Shown here: positions 27,190-35,827 of the stretch, one piece after another
Position numbering within the stretch: the first letter of the stretch is position 1
Layout: every line of letters begins with the position of its first letter
Assembly: GCA_016842005.1 (NCBI GenBank)
Contig: JAENYD010000015.1
Location: 1-52,047 of the forward strand
Length of the DNA stretch: 52,047 nt
DNA from: Clostridium thermobutyricum
Lineage (GTDB): Bacteria > Bacillota > Clostridia > Ch29
Reading direction: 5' to 3'
The notes under the pieces: generated by a model
What the model was told of the DNA's origin: nothing
Seen by the model: the letters and a program-made list of their open reading frames with translations, nothing else
Database searches by the model: none
Made by a program: the position numbers and the translations under genes

Positions 27190-28584
27190 ATGCACATAAC
27201 CAGCTTTACCGTTACCCTTCTTTCAGTAACGGCTGTGGGCGTTTATTCGGGTAAAAGGGTAAAAACCAGCAGAGATTTCACGGTTGGGGGGCAAAGCAGC
27301 GGACCAATGCTGATAGCCGGCGCAATTATAGGCACCCTGGTGGGGGGCGCCTCCACAATAGGTACGGCACAACTGGCCTTCGAATACGGGCTGAGCGCAT
27401 GGTGGTTCACCCTGGGCAGCGGTATTGCCTGTCTGATGCTGGGACTTTTCCTTGCCGCTCCCCTGCGGAACCTGGAAGTGGACACGGTAACCCGGATACT
27501 GGGTAATATTTACGGTTCAAAGGCCCGTACCCTGTCCGCCGTCTTTTCATCGGTGGCAACCTTTATGAGCGTTGTTGCACAGGTACTGTCGGCGGTAGCT
27601 TTGATAACAGCCCTGCTGCCGCTGAACAGCCTTACGGCAGCCGTGATTGCGGTTGTCCTTATATCCACTTACGTATTCTTCGGCGGGATCTGGGGTACAG
27701 GCCTGGTAGGGATAATCAAACTACTTATGCTGTATTCCCTTATGCTGCTGTCGGGGATACTGGTTCTGGGCTTCACGGGAGGACCCTCCGGTATATACGG
27801 CTCCTTTCCTGCAAACCCCTGGTTCAACCTGCTGGGCAGGGGGGCAAGAACCGACCTGGGGGCCGCTTTTGCCATGCTGGTGGGTGTAGCTTCCACACAG
27901 ACTTACCTGCAGGCTGTTTTCTCCGCCAGAAGCGTCCCTGCCGCCAGAAAAGGCGCACTTTTAAGTGCGGTCCTCATACCGCCTATCGGCGTGGCGGGTA
28001 TCCTGATAGGTTTATTCATGCGCATGCACCATCCCGATATTTCATCTGCAGTAGCCCTGCCCCTGTTCGTAATAAAATATCTTAATCCATGGATCGCCGG
28101 TTCTGCACTGGGGATACTGATCATCACCATAGTTGCGGCAGGTGCCGGACTTTGCCTGGGCATCAGCACCATGATAAACAATGATGTGCTTCATCCGCTG
28201 TTTAAAAACATGGATGACAGAAAAACCCTTTTTTATCACAGGGCTATTACCCTCTGCATTGCAGTATTTACCCTTCTTTTTGTCAGCGGTAATCTTAAGA
28301 CACTGATAATGAAATGGAGTTTCCTGTCAATGGGTATCAGAGGTGCCACCATTTTCTTCCCCCTGATAGGGGCGCTGTTCTTCAACAAGTACCTGTCAAA
28401 AACGGCAGGGACCCTTGCGGTAACCGTTCCGCCAGTTCTCGTACTGGTGTGGAAAAACATCTCCCCCTGGGACTTTGAACCCTTGTTTGCCGGGTTGATT
28501 GCAGGATTTATCATTATAGGAGTGTCAGTAACCTTTAATATTATCAAAGGGCAGCATGAGAACCGCCCTTCACCCTTACAGTAA
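27190..28584 (+). CDS. Sodium:solute symporter family protein
   Basis: About 464 residues with 12-13 membrane helices and SSS motifs (SGKRVKTSRDFTVGGQSSGPM, GTLVGGASTIGTAQLAFEYGLSAWWFTLG). Substrate unknown. The only strong ribosome site, AAGGAGG (27157-27163), is 26 bp from the first ATG. An in-frame ATC (27169) or ATA (27172) is correctly spaced, so a rare non-ATG start adding six or seven residues is possible. It resembles the second symporter at 48907-50319. Confidence 0.88.
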   Translation: MHITSFTVTLLSVTAVGVYSGKRVKTSRDFTVGGQSSGPMLIAGAIIGTLVGGASTIGTAQLAFEYGLSAWWFTLGSGIACLMLGLFLAAPLRNLEVDTVTRILGNIYGSKARTLSAVFSSVATFMSVVAQVLSAVALITALLPLNSLTAAVIAVVLISTYVFFGGIWGTGLVGIIKLLMLYSLMLLSGILVLGFTGGPSGIYGSFPANPWFNLLGRGARTDLGAAFAMLVGVASTQTYLQAVFSARSVPAARKGALLSAVLIPPIGVAGILIGLFMRMHHPDISSAVALPLFVIKYLNPWIAGSALGILIITIVAAGAGLCLGISTMINNDVLHPLFKNMDDRKTLFYHRAITLCIAVFTLLFVSGNLKTLIMKWSFLSMGIRGATIFFPLIGALFFNKYLSKTAGTLAVTVPPVLVLVWKNISPWDFEPLFAGLIAGFIIIGVSVTFNIIKGQHENRPSPLQ

Positions 28585-28605
28585 TGAAAACTTTTTTGCT
28601 CCGGC

Positions 28606-29682
28606 CTATGATACATCCACATCCACCAGTTCATAGTCGATGGATCCCATCCCCAGCCTGCCGGCATGGATGATCTGAACACTGTAATCGTTCTTGGGCC
28701 ACAGCCTTCTCAGTATATCCCCACCGCTGTTTTGCTTCAGAAGGTCCACCGACGCCTGGTCTATGGCAACCGGGTCATAGGATGCCAGGATGCCTATGTC
28801 ACCGGTTATTTTATCCTGGACCTTGTCCATGCAGTCGCATTCTTTTGTGATGTGGGTGAGGAAGTTAAAATAACAGCATTTCCCCTCCTTGTTCTTTACG
28901 GCCCCGAAGGCGTATTCGGCCATCTTTTCCTGCAATGCCCTGCTTGTATCATTGAAGGAGTACTTGATTGCCTGGTAACGGCAGGTGGCGATACACTCTC
29001 CACAGCCGTAGCATTTCTCAATATCTATCCGGGCCACCCCGTCATATATCTGTATGGCATCCCTGGGACACCACTCCATGCACAACCTGCAGCCCCTGCA
29101 TTTCTCAGCATTCACCTCCGGCCGCACATCCGCATGCTGAACCTGTTTGCCGCTCCTCGGCGCGGCACCCATCGCAAGGTTCTTAATTGCCGCCCCCATA
29201 CCGCTCAGGATGTGACCGGTCACATGGCTCAAAACCATGAGGGAATGACTGTGCAGGATATCATTGGCTATCCTGACCGACTGGAAATGCTCTCCCGGAA
29301 CCGCTACCTCGGAAAAATTCTTGGAAAGCAGGCCATCGGCTATAATCACCGGCACGCCCAATGTTTCTATGCTGAACCCGTGCTCATAGGCCTGCATCAG
29401 ATGGTCTATGGAGTTCTGGCGTTCACCCCTGTACAGGGTGTTTGTATCGGTCAGAAAAGGCTTGCATTTCTTCTCTTTCAGGGTATCCAGCAGGGGTTTT
29501 ATCCACTGCGGTTTGATATGCCCCGTATTGTTTTTCTCTCCGAAATGGATCTTAACCGCCGTAAACTCGTCCTCCCCGAATATCTTTTCAAAACCTGCGG
29601 CATCATACAACCTGACCAGCTTTTCGGATATCTCGACGGCTCCTGCATTGTCTTCAAGGGAACTGAACCATACTTTGCTCAT
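28606..29682 (-). CDS. DUF362 protein with a 2[4Fe-4S] ferredoxin domain
   Basis: 358 residues. The N-terminal DUF362 domain (AVKIHFGEKNNTGHIKPQW) is followed at about 190-250 by two cluster motifs, CRGCRLCMEWCP and CYGCGECIATCR. It is cytoplasmic and probably handles electron transfer in an anaerobic pathway; the partner is unknown. The ATG at 29682 follows GGAGG; a much longer open frame runs upstream to 29916 but has no start signal. Between 29683 and 30044 I see no gene or RNA, only A/T-rich sequence. Confidence 0.88.
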   Translation of the reverse strand: MSKVWFSSLEDNAGAVEISEKLVRLYDAAGFEKIFGEDEFTAVKIHFGEKNNTGHIKPQWIKPLLDTLKEKKCKPFLTDTNTLYRGERQNSIDHLMQAYEHGFSIETLGVPVIIADGLLSKNFSEVAVPGEHFQSVRIANDILHSHSLMVLSHVTGHILSGMGAAIKNLAMGAAPRSGKQVQHADVRPEVNAEKCRGCRLCMEWCPRDAIQIYDGVARIDIEKCYGCGECIATCRYQAIKYSFNDTSRALQEKMAEYAFGAVKNKEGKCCYFNFLTHITKECDCMDKVQDKITGDIGILASYDPVAIDQASVDLLKQNSGGDILRRLWPKNDYSVQIIHAGRLGMGSIDYELVDVDVS

Positions 29683-30044
29683 TGCGATACCTCCATCTTT
29701 AGTCTTTTTTATTCGACGACCAACCGCCGCCTGAATAAGGTTACCCTCTCTATAACAGTATATAGGGAAACCGGCAATATTTAAAGGGTTCCCGGGAAAA
29801 GGGACCCCTGAATGACGCCATACCTGTTTATCTCTTCGGTGTGCACACCAATGAATACTGGTAGAAAATTTCATAAATTCGTACCTGTACATTTTATCCA
29901 TGATAAATTGCATCATTTTGCCAAGACAAAGGGGAACTGCTGGTTATAGGTTTCACAGTCATATTTGTTTTATCTACGACAACATCACAAATCGCTAATG
30001 TGTTATGTGCCGTACACGATATAAATGATATTTATAGAAACTCA

Positions 30045-30075
30045 TTGACCCGTATTATAATACGTATTATAATAT
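30045..30075 (+). promoter_or_regulatory. hicAB promoter with tandem palindromic operators
   Basis: TTGACC (30045-30050), 17 bp, TATAAT (30068-30073). The perfect palindrome GTATTATAATAC fills 30052-30063, and a second near-copy GTATTATAATAT (30064-30075) covers the -10. This suits autorepression by the HicB ribbon-helix-helix domain. Confidence 0.75.
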
Positions 30076-30094
30076 ATACACGGAGGGAAACTAT

Positions 30095-30288
30095 ATGAAA
30101 TCTTATTCTTCTTTTGAGTTAGCTAAAATACTCAAAGCACACGGCTGGTACTTTTATAAGGCAAATGGAAGCCACCATCATTATAAGCACCCTACGAAAA
30201 TGGTAAAGTCACTATCCCTCATCCTAGAAAAGATATACCCGATAAAACAGTAAAAAGTATCCTTAAACAAGCAAACATAAAACTATAG
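30095..30288 (+). pseudogene. hicA: HicA toxin gene with a frameshift
   Basis: GGAGGG and an ATG begin a HicA sequence (FELAKILKAHGWYFYKANGSHHHYKHP, with the catalytic His region). After about codon 35 the frame is lost. The family continuation GKVTIPHPRKDIPDKTVKSI ... LKQANIKL is encoded in another frame ending at the TAG at 30288. One missing base near 30197-30206, in the AAAATGG tract, explains it; the 194-bp total length is one short of a multiple of three. Read as written, the product stops at 30253 with 52 residues and no second half. Sequencing error is the alternative. Confidence 0.8.
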
Positions 30289-30330
30289 ACAATACCCCTC
30301 CATAAATTTTCTAAAAAAGGAGCATGTACA

Positions 30331-30741
30331 ATGAAAAAAGACCACTATATCTATCCAGCCATATTTGACTATGAAACTGATGGTATTTCAATTTCATTCC
30401 CTGACTTACCAGGTTGTTTTTCTTGTGCTGATACAGATGAAGAAGCTCTCTATATGGCTAAAGAAGCATTGGGACTTCACTTATATAGCATGGAAGAAGA
30501 TAATGATATAATCCCTGAACCAACACCCGTAAATCAGCTACCACTTGACAAAAATCAAGCAGTTGTACTTGTTGAGGTAATAATGCCAATAATGCGCGAG
30601 GCTATTGAAAATTATTCAGTTAAAAAAACCCTATCTATACCTCAATGGTTAAATAAACTAGCAATAGATAATAATATTAATTTTTCACAAGTTCTTCAAA
30701 AAGCTCTGAAAGAACAACTAGGAATTAAAGAGAGACATTAA
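30331..30741 (+). CDS. hicB: HicB-family antitoxin
   Basis: 136 residues. N-terminal HicB fold (YPAIFDYETDGISISFPDLPGCFSCADTDEEALYMAKEALGLHL) and a C-terminal helical DNA-binding segment (KKTLSIPQWLNKLAIDNNINFSQVLQKALKEQL). AAAAGGAGC precedes the start. It remains intact although the toxin gene upstream is frameshifted. The cassette is distinctly more A/T-rich than the genes on either side, consistent with acquisition. Confidence 0.92.
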   Translation: MKKDHYIYPAIFDYETDGISISFPDLPGCFSCADTDEEALYMAKEALGLHLYSMEEDNDIIPEPTPVNQLPLDKNQAVVLVEVIMPIMREAIENYSVKKTLSIPQWLNKLAIDNNINFSQVLQKALKEQLGIKERH

Positions 30742-30756
30742 GGTCTCTTCTTTTTT
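30730..30756 (+). terminator. hicB terminator
   Basis: AGAGAC-attaag-GTCTCT followed by TTCTTTTTT. The hicB stop codon lies in the loop. Confidence 0.75.
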
Positions 30757-30787
30757 ACCTTAAACCCATCTCTGAATATACGCATGT

Positions 30788-31020
30788 CACATAACGGGCG
30801 GCGGGTTTGCGGCATCCCTGAACCCTGGTGCTCACACTTGGTGAAGGGATTCCCGCAAACCCGTTTGATATGCGGCATCGCAAGCGGTTAACTGCGAGCT
30901 AGGAGCCTATTGAGCAGGACACCCGACGTCCGATAATCGGACGAACGAGTGCAGCAAGCTATGCCCGCTTATCGTTACCGTATTGCCGGCGTCCCCCGGC
31001 CTTAAAGCGATGACCAAATC
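30788..31020. other. GC-rich structured element of unknown nature
   Basis: About 230 nt without a gene and strikingly GC-rich against A/T-rich surroundings. The main stem pairs CGGGTTTGCGG plus ATCCCT (30802-30819) with AGGGAT plus CCGCAAACCCG (30845-30863). Smaller hairpins follow, such as GTCCGATAATCGGAC (30929-30943) and GCCGG/CCGGC (30985-31000). It could be a non-coding RNA, the end of a mobile element, or a recombination site like an attC. I do not recognise it as a known class. Confidence 0.5.
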
Positions 31021-31108
31021 TTAGTTAGCTCTTAACTTATGTGAAAATTCTGCCAAATCCATTATACCAAAATATTTCATGTTGTACAGAGTTTTTACTC
31101 AATAATAC

Positions 31109-31198
31109 AAAAAAGGCCTCCGAAACCCCGGAACCCTTTTTATTCGCTATGTGAGAGTATGTGACAATCGCCTCGCCCCGGGCACTGCCAACGTCCGG
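31109..31198 (-). pseudogene. Degenerate copy of the selC 3' end and terminator
   Basis: About 90 bp align with 51795-51883 (the terminator and 3' half of selC) at roughly 80 % by eye. Shared blocks include AAAAAAGGCC, CCGAAA, GAGTATGTGA, CCCCGG and CCAACG, in the same order and orientation. T-arm pairing and the CCA end are destroyed, so it is not a functional tRNA. The terminator hairpin with its T run (31109-31140) still looks active and would end transcription of the leftward acetyltransferase gene. Confidence 0.7.
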
Positions 31199-31237
31199 GG
31201 AGATATTTTTATGAATGGACATATTGAATTGAACAGG

Positions 31238-31711
31238 TCAATCTTTCATTAAATCCAGTTCCATATATCTTGTTCCTTCTATCGGGTTGTACCTGTATGC
31301 TTCTATATCATAAAAACCCAGGCTTTCATACAGTTTTATCGCCTCTTTCATAAATTCTATGGTATCCAGTCTCATATGTTTATAATTCAATTCTTTCCCT
31401 TTCTCAATAATTGCCCGGGCAAGTTTTTTCCCGATGCCAAGGCCCCTGAATTCCGGTTTCACATACAGTCTTTTCATCTCGCATATATGGTCATCCAGCG
31501 GTCTTAGTGCAACACACCCGCTTATCGTGTCATTATGCAGGGCTAAAAGCAGGCAGCCCCTCGGAGGAGAGTAATCCCCCGGCAGACTGCTCAGTTCTTT
31601 TTCAAAATTTTGAAAGGACAGGTCAAATCCCAGTGAAGCCGCATATTCTCTGAATAGGCTTTTTATATGTTCAATATTGTTATCCTTTCCTTTTACCTGC
31701 ACTATTCTCAT
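31238..31711 (-). CDS. GNAT-family N-acetyltransferase
   Basis: 157 residues with the GNAT acetyl-CoA site (RLYVKPEFRGLGIGKKLARAII: R/QxxGxG/A reads RGLGIG) and the later LYESLGFYDIEAYRYNP segment. Substrate unknown. GGAGG precedes the ATG. It is the leftmost intact gene of the block bounded by selC and its degenerate copy. Confidence 0.92.
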   Translation of the reverse strand: MRIVQVKGKDNNIEHIKSLFREYAASLGFDLSFQNFEKELSSLPGDYSPPRGCLLLALHNDTISGCVALRPLDDHICEMKRLYVKPEFRGLGIGKKLARAIIEKGKELNYKHMRLDTIEFMKEAIKLYESLGFYDIEAYRYNPIEGTRYMELDLMKD

Positions 31712-31928
31712 ATCATTTCCTCCCGGGCAAGCCGATTTGCTCCAACACCATAGGATTGTATTTGATTATTATTCTGCTTCCGGACTTACATTCCCTTCTG
31801 CTTTCGTGGGATAATTTTTCTATTCTGCTGATGTCCTTCTTCTTTTTCCTGATAATCTATGGTGTTTTGTTTCCTGCTGTTAACTGTGTTCTGCGTGGCA
31901 ATGCAAGTGTTCCCCTTGACATGACAAA

Positions 31929-31965
31929 GCAATAGGATATCACTCAAAATGTGATATCCTATTGC
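31929..31965. terminator. Long perfect hairpin after the TRAP/AOR operon
   Basis: GCAATAGGATATCAC and GTGATATCCTATTGC form a perfect 15-bp stem with a 7-nt loop, 45 bp past the TAXI protein stop. Its T tract is weak. It is the probable terminator of the operon that begins at the GntR gene. Confidence 0.7.
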
Positions 31966-32010
31966 CTGGTTTATTTGGTCATCAAATGAAATTCTGTTGA
32001 AGTGGCGCGA

Positions 32011-32961
32011 TTATTTGCCTGCTTCGTCAAAGTACTTCTGTGCGCCCGGATGCAGAGGCACGGATGTCTCCGAAACAGTCTCCTCGTCAATCTGCTGCGC
32101 CGTTGTATTGATCTCCTTAAGCTTGTCCAGATTGTCATAAAGGGCCTTGGTGATTTCATATACATCGTCTTCATCCATATCAGCTCTGCAAATAAGCATA
32201 TTTCTGACGCCTAAGACTGCAATTTTTTCATCATTCCCATATGTGCCAGCAGGAATATATATTCTGGAATAATATGGATATTGTTCTAATAATCCGTCAA
32301 AGGTTTCCTTATCCATTTCCAGAAATCTCAGCTCATTCAAGGTTGATGCTTCCAGAACAGCAGCAGCCGGGTATCCACTCAGTGCAACTGCAGCATCTAC
32401 ATTGCCGTCTCCCAATTGGGAAAATCCATCGGAATACGGCAGATAGCTGGGTTTGATTTCATCAATGGAAATCCCGTACTGCTCCAGTACCAACGACAGG
32501 AAGTTTACCGACGCCCCCCCGGCGGTTCCCACAGCAATCCGTTTCCCTTTCAAATCTTCTATTGTTTTAATATCCGAGCTTGCTTTGACAACAATGTGGA
32601 ATACACTGGGATGAAGGTTTCCAATCGCTAACACATCCAGCTTCTTTTCATAAGGTGCCTGTCCCGAATAAGCGAAATATGCGGTATGAGAGTTGGTTAT
32701 ACCAATATCGGATTCATGGTCATGCAGTAATCTTGGATTCTCCACGGCACCGTTTGTAACCTCTGCGGTTAATTCTACCTTTTCGCTGTTTTCATTGACC
32801 ACCGTGGCAACTGCCTGTCCCATTGGATAAAAGGCGCCCCCTACTGTTGCGGTTGCAACTCCGTACTGCGATACAGTATCTTCTTCAGTAGTGGCACATC
32901 CCGCCAAAGCCAGTGAAAATACAGTTAAAACCATTAAAAACACAATACCTTTTCTTAACAT
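32011..32961 (-). CDS. TAXI-type TRAP transporter solute-binding lipoprotein
   Basis: About 316 residues. Signal with lipobox LALAGC, then the TAXI-family fold (YGVATATVGGAFYPMGQAVATVVNE, VGTAGGASVNFLSLVLEQYGI, FAQLGDGNVDAAV-like FSQLGDGNVDAAV). It binds an organic acid or amino-acid-like solute outside the cell and delivers it to the fused permease encoded upstream in this operon. The ATG at 32961 follows GGAGGG; a slightly longer frame would place the ribosome site inside the gene. Confidence 0.92.
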   Translation of the reverse strand: MLRKGIVFLMVLTVFSLALAGCATTEEDTVSQYGVATATVGGAFYPMGQAVATVVNENSEKVELTAEVTNGAVENPRLLHDHESDIGITNSHTAYFAYSGQAPYEKKLDVLAIGNLHPSVFHIVVKASSDIKTIEDLKGKRIAVGTAGGASVNFLSLVLEQYGISIDEIKPSYLPYSDGFSQLGDGNVDAAVALSGYPAAAVLEASTLNELRFLEMDKETFDGLLEQYPYYSRIYIPAGTYGNDEKIAVLGVRNMLICRADMDEDDVYEITKALYDNLDKLKEINTTAQQIDEETVSETSVPLHPGAQKYFDEAGK

Positions 32962-33000
32962 CTTATTCCCTCCCATATAATTATTACAGTAGTAACTTTC

Positions 33001-34884
33001 CTATTGTTTGACCAAATGTTCTATCCCCAGTTCTTTAAGCAGCTTTTCTGTCGGACGGCCGGTGGCCGGGTCCCATTCATGACTGGTATAATACTCGGTC
33101 AGCATATCTTCGAACAGTTTTCTGTCAAGCACTTCGCCCTGATATAGGCCTCCGCTGACAGGCACTTCCATTATCCTGTCAGGCAGAAAATCGTCATCCT
33201 TTGTAAAATCTGTATTAATTACATTGTACATTTTCTCCAGGTTCACGATACGACGTCCTATGGTCCACATTTCCTCGTTTGTCATGTCCCCGCCTGTATA
33301 AGCATTATATAAGTCAACATAGAATTCAGTACTTGCCAGGGCCAGTTCATACCATCCCGCATCAAAATAACAGATACCGATAGAATCTATGATAGCCTTA
33401 TAGATTTCAAAATAAGCTACCAGTCGCCCTTTGTCCCTGTAGGACCTCGGATTTCCTGCTTCTGGAGCTCCAAACAGCCATTCCCCGGTACTCTCGTCAA
33501 TCAGCCGCTTTTCTGTTTGGGGTGAACAGCTGACATGCCCGCTCCCCCTTGAACTTACAGCTATTCCCAGAGCCCATGCCTTATGGGTACGCAGGCTCTG
33601 TTCATTAATACCTGTCTTCTTGACTGTCATGGCATACTTCTCGGTACCCCGGCCAATGACCCTTGAAGCTCTGTAAACCCCTTGCCCCAGTATCTTGCCG
33701 AAACCGTCAGCAAAAGCAATCTTTTTCAACAGGGCAAAGTTCTCTTTGGGCCGTCCCCACCCCAGCCGCAGACCGTCAGTATCTTCTTCGGTCAGCAGCC
33801 CTCTTTCAAAACACTCAATTGCCCAGGCAATAGATGACGATGCCCCGTCCACGTCAATTCCCATCTGGTTGCACAGCGTATGCGCTTCAAAGATATCCAC
33901 CGGATTATCAATATCCCAGTTTGAGCCGAAACCGCGAACAGAATTGGCATGCATGCCTTCCCCTTCCAGCTTCCTTCCCTTTTCTTCTATCTCGTAATAG
34001 TGAAGGCATTTTAACGGGCAGTTGTAACAGCCGGTGCGTTTAACCTCATATTTGCGCATTTCCTTTTCAGTTGTTTTCTTTGTCTTTTCAGGGTCCCAAT
34101 GACCATCTTGAAGGTTCCTGACAGCGGTTGGGGCTTTGCCACTCCACCCGCCGGATGCAGCGGTACCATGGGTGCCGCCGATTTTCAACCGGGCGGATGT
34201 TACCGATGAAAGCAAAATCCTGTTGTATTTTCTGACCTCTTTCTCAAAGGCTTGTTTGTCGTTAATCTTATTGCTGAGATGGGGCCCATATTCAGCCACT
34301 ATGGCTTTCAGGTTTTTTGACCCCAGAATAGCGCCATTCCCTCCCCATGCCAGTGCATGGGCCTTATCAATTATTACGCACGCAATTCTGGAAAGGTTCT
34401 CTCCTGCGGGACCAATGGTCGCAACTCTGATTTTCCCTTTGATTTTTCCCCTGAGCAAGTCTTCGGTTTCCCAGGTTGTCTTTCCCCATAAATCAGCAGC
34501 GTCTTCAATCCGGACATTTTTGTCTTTTACGTGCAGGTAGACCGGTCTGACAGCTTTTCCCTCGATAACGATTGCATCAATACCGGCGCTTCTTAATGCC
34601 GGTGAAAAATCCCCCCCTCCACTGGAATAATTTATCCCGTCATTTTGTGCATTCCTGCTGACTATCTCTATCCTTGACGAACCGGGCAGTGGAGTGCCTG
34701 TAAAACATCCGGAAGCAAATATGATTTTACTTTCCGGATCCAGGGCATCATAATTCCTGTGCATGTCTTTTGACAGCTCATAAATGCCAAATCCTCTTCC
34801 GCCCAGCCATTGATAGAATTCCGGACTCTCTTCAATTGTCACCTGGTTTTGTGAAAGGTTTACTCTCGCAATTCTTCCCTTCAA
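33001..34884 (-). CDS. Aldehyde ferredoxin oxidoreductase family protein
   Basis: About 627 residues. N-terminal AOR domain (LSQNQVTIEESPEFYQWLGGRGFG), the domain with the [4Fe-4S] ligands Cys-x2-Cys-x3-Cys (GCYNCPLKC) and a distal Cys (HTLCNQMGID), and pterin-cofactor contacts. AOR enzymes use a tungsten or molybdenum bis-pterin to oxidise aldehydes to acids with ferredoxin; some family members reduce aryl acids or act on other carbonyls. TTG at 34884 is well placed behind GGAGG and gives the family-like start MKGRIARVN; the GTG at 34893 overlaps the ribosome site. No partner subunit is adjacent. Confidence 0.9.
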   Translation of the reverse strand: MKGRIARVNLSQNQVTIEESPEFYQWLGGRGFGIYELSKDMHRNYDALDPESKIIFASGCFTGTPLPGSSRIEIVSRNAQNDGINYSSGGGDFSPALRSAGIDAIVIEGKAVRPVYLHVKDKNVRIEDAADLWGKTTWETEDLLRGKIKGKIRVATIGPAGENLSRIACVIIDKAHALAWGGNGAILGSKNLKAIVAEYGPHLSNKINDKQAFEKEVRKYNRILLSSVTSARLKIGGTHGTAASGGWSGKAPTAVRNLQDGHWDPEKTKKTTEKEMRKYEVKRTGCYNCPLKCLHYYEIEEKGRKLEGEGMHANSVRGFGSNWDIDNPVDIFEAHTLCNQMGIDVDGASSSIAWAIECFERGLLTEEDTDGLRLGWGRPKENFALLKKIAFADGFGKILGQGVYRASRVIGRGTEKYAMTVKKTGINEQSLRTHKAWALGIAVSSRGSGHVSCSPQTEKRLIDESTGEWLFGAPEAGNPRSYRDKGRLVAYFEIYKAIIDSIGICYFDAGWYELALASTEFYVDLYNAYTGGDMTNEEMWTIGRRIVNLEKMYNVINTDFTKDDDFLPDRIMEVPVSGGLYQGEVLDRKLFEDMLTEYYTSHEWDPATGRPTEKLLKELGIEHLVKQ

Positions 34885-34923
34885 AAAAGCCACCTCCTCC
34901 GTAGTACCTTCCCCGTGTCTTCC

Positions 34924-35805
34924 CTATACTGACAATAATCTTGCAGGATTGTCCTTAAGCATGACATCTATCTTATCTTTACTCAGACCCAGACTCTGAA
35001 GCATATGGGCATAAACCCTCAATCCTTCCGTTGGTGCGGGGTGTACGGTCTGGCCATAATCGGTGATTAGACAGCAGTGTTCATAGCCTATCTCTTTAAT
35101 CAGCTTTACAATTTCCATCGGGTGCTGCCCGCCGTTCTGGACCGAGCATACCCCGTAGGACAATGTCAAAGTGCCTCCGTAATCCACCAGCTGTTTAAGC
35201 ACATCGTAGTTGAAGTCCTCCAGCCAGGCGTTGGGATGGGTGACTTCCAGCTTTTTATAGCCGATGGCATGACTTTCTTTCGCCAGTATCAGCGCTTCAA
35301 CAGGTGAAATATGGCCGGTTCCGAGGATAATATCGTGGGATTTGCATATCCTCAGTATCTCATTCACATCATCCAGGAGCTTTCCATCATCGTCCAGTAT
35401 CTCCAGGCCTTCCCTTGGATAACCAAAGGTTGACGTATTTACATAGTGACTGATCCAATGCCCCTGGCCGGCTTTTCTTATGGCGTATTCGGCATCCACC
35501 GTTGGCAGCCAGACCATTTTGCCGCCGGCCCGCGCCGCCGCTTCAACATTCCTTGGATTGAAGGCGCCGTTGGCTTCATTCAATGCAACTCCGCCGAAAA
35601 CGCGGATATTTTCAACCACACTGTCCGCTTCATAGGCTGCATTAACCGTTGACAACAAATGTCCCTTTATCAGTATCGCCTTCATCCCTGCCTCTGCAGC
35701 TTCTTTCGCAAGGGTTATGGCGCTACCGTACCTGGGCATGTAATCCGGTCCGGCATGAATATGCAGGTCAATCGCATCATGCAGAAACTCTTTATTGATA
35801 AACAT
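34924..35805 (-). CDS. DUF6282 amidohydrolase-like protein
   Basis: 293 residues with a TIM-barrel amidohydrolase look. It shows the metal-type motif DLHIHAGPD, a lysine in AILIKGHLL, GTGHISPVEAL, EVTHPNAWLEDF and a late acid in LITDYGQTVHPAP. It is cytoplasmic. It may open a ring, lactone or amide in the pathway served by this operon; the substrate is unknown. It starts directly after GGGGAAGG and is followed closely by the AOR gene. Confidence 0.8.
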   Translation of the reverse strand: MFINKEFLHDAIDLHIHAGPDYMPRYGSAITLAKEAAEAGMKAILIKGHLLSTVNAAYEADSVVENIRVFGGVALNEANGAFNPRNVEAAARAGGKMVWLPTVDAEYAIRKAGQGHWISHYVNTSTFGYPREGLEILDDDGKLLDDVNEILRICKSHDIILGTGHISPVEALILAKESHAIGYKKLEVTHPNAWLEDFNYDVLKQLVDYGGTLTLSYGVCSVQNGGQHPMEIVKLIKEIGYEHCCLITDYGQTVHPAPTEGLRVYAHMLQSLGLSKDKIDVMLKDNPARLLSV

Positions 35806-35827
35806 TTATCCTTCCCCTTTACTGTTC

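Noticed and set aside
28666-29784. 372-codon open frame opposite the DUF362 gene
   Set aside because: Runs antisense to the two ferredoxin motifs and shows no protein family features.
29683-29916. 78-codon N-terminal extension of the DUF362 protein
   Set aside because: It lacks a ribosome site and family similarity, while the ATG at 29682 has GGAGG at the right distance and starts at the family N-terminus.
30002-30795. Integron-type attC recombination sites around HicAB
   Set aside because: The GTTATGTG/CACATAAC inverted pair does not fit the attC core consensus and no integrase is present; kept only as a weak observation.
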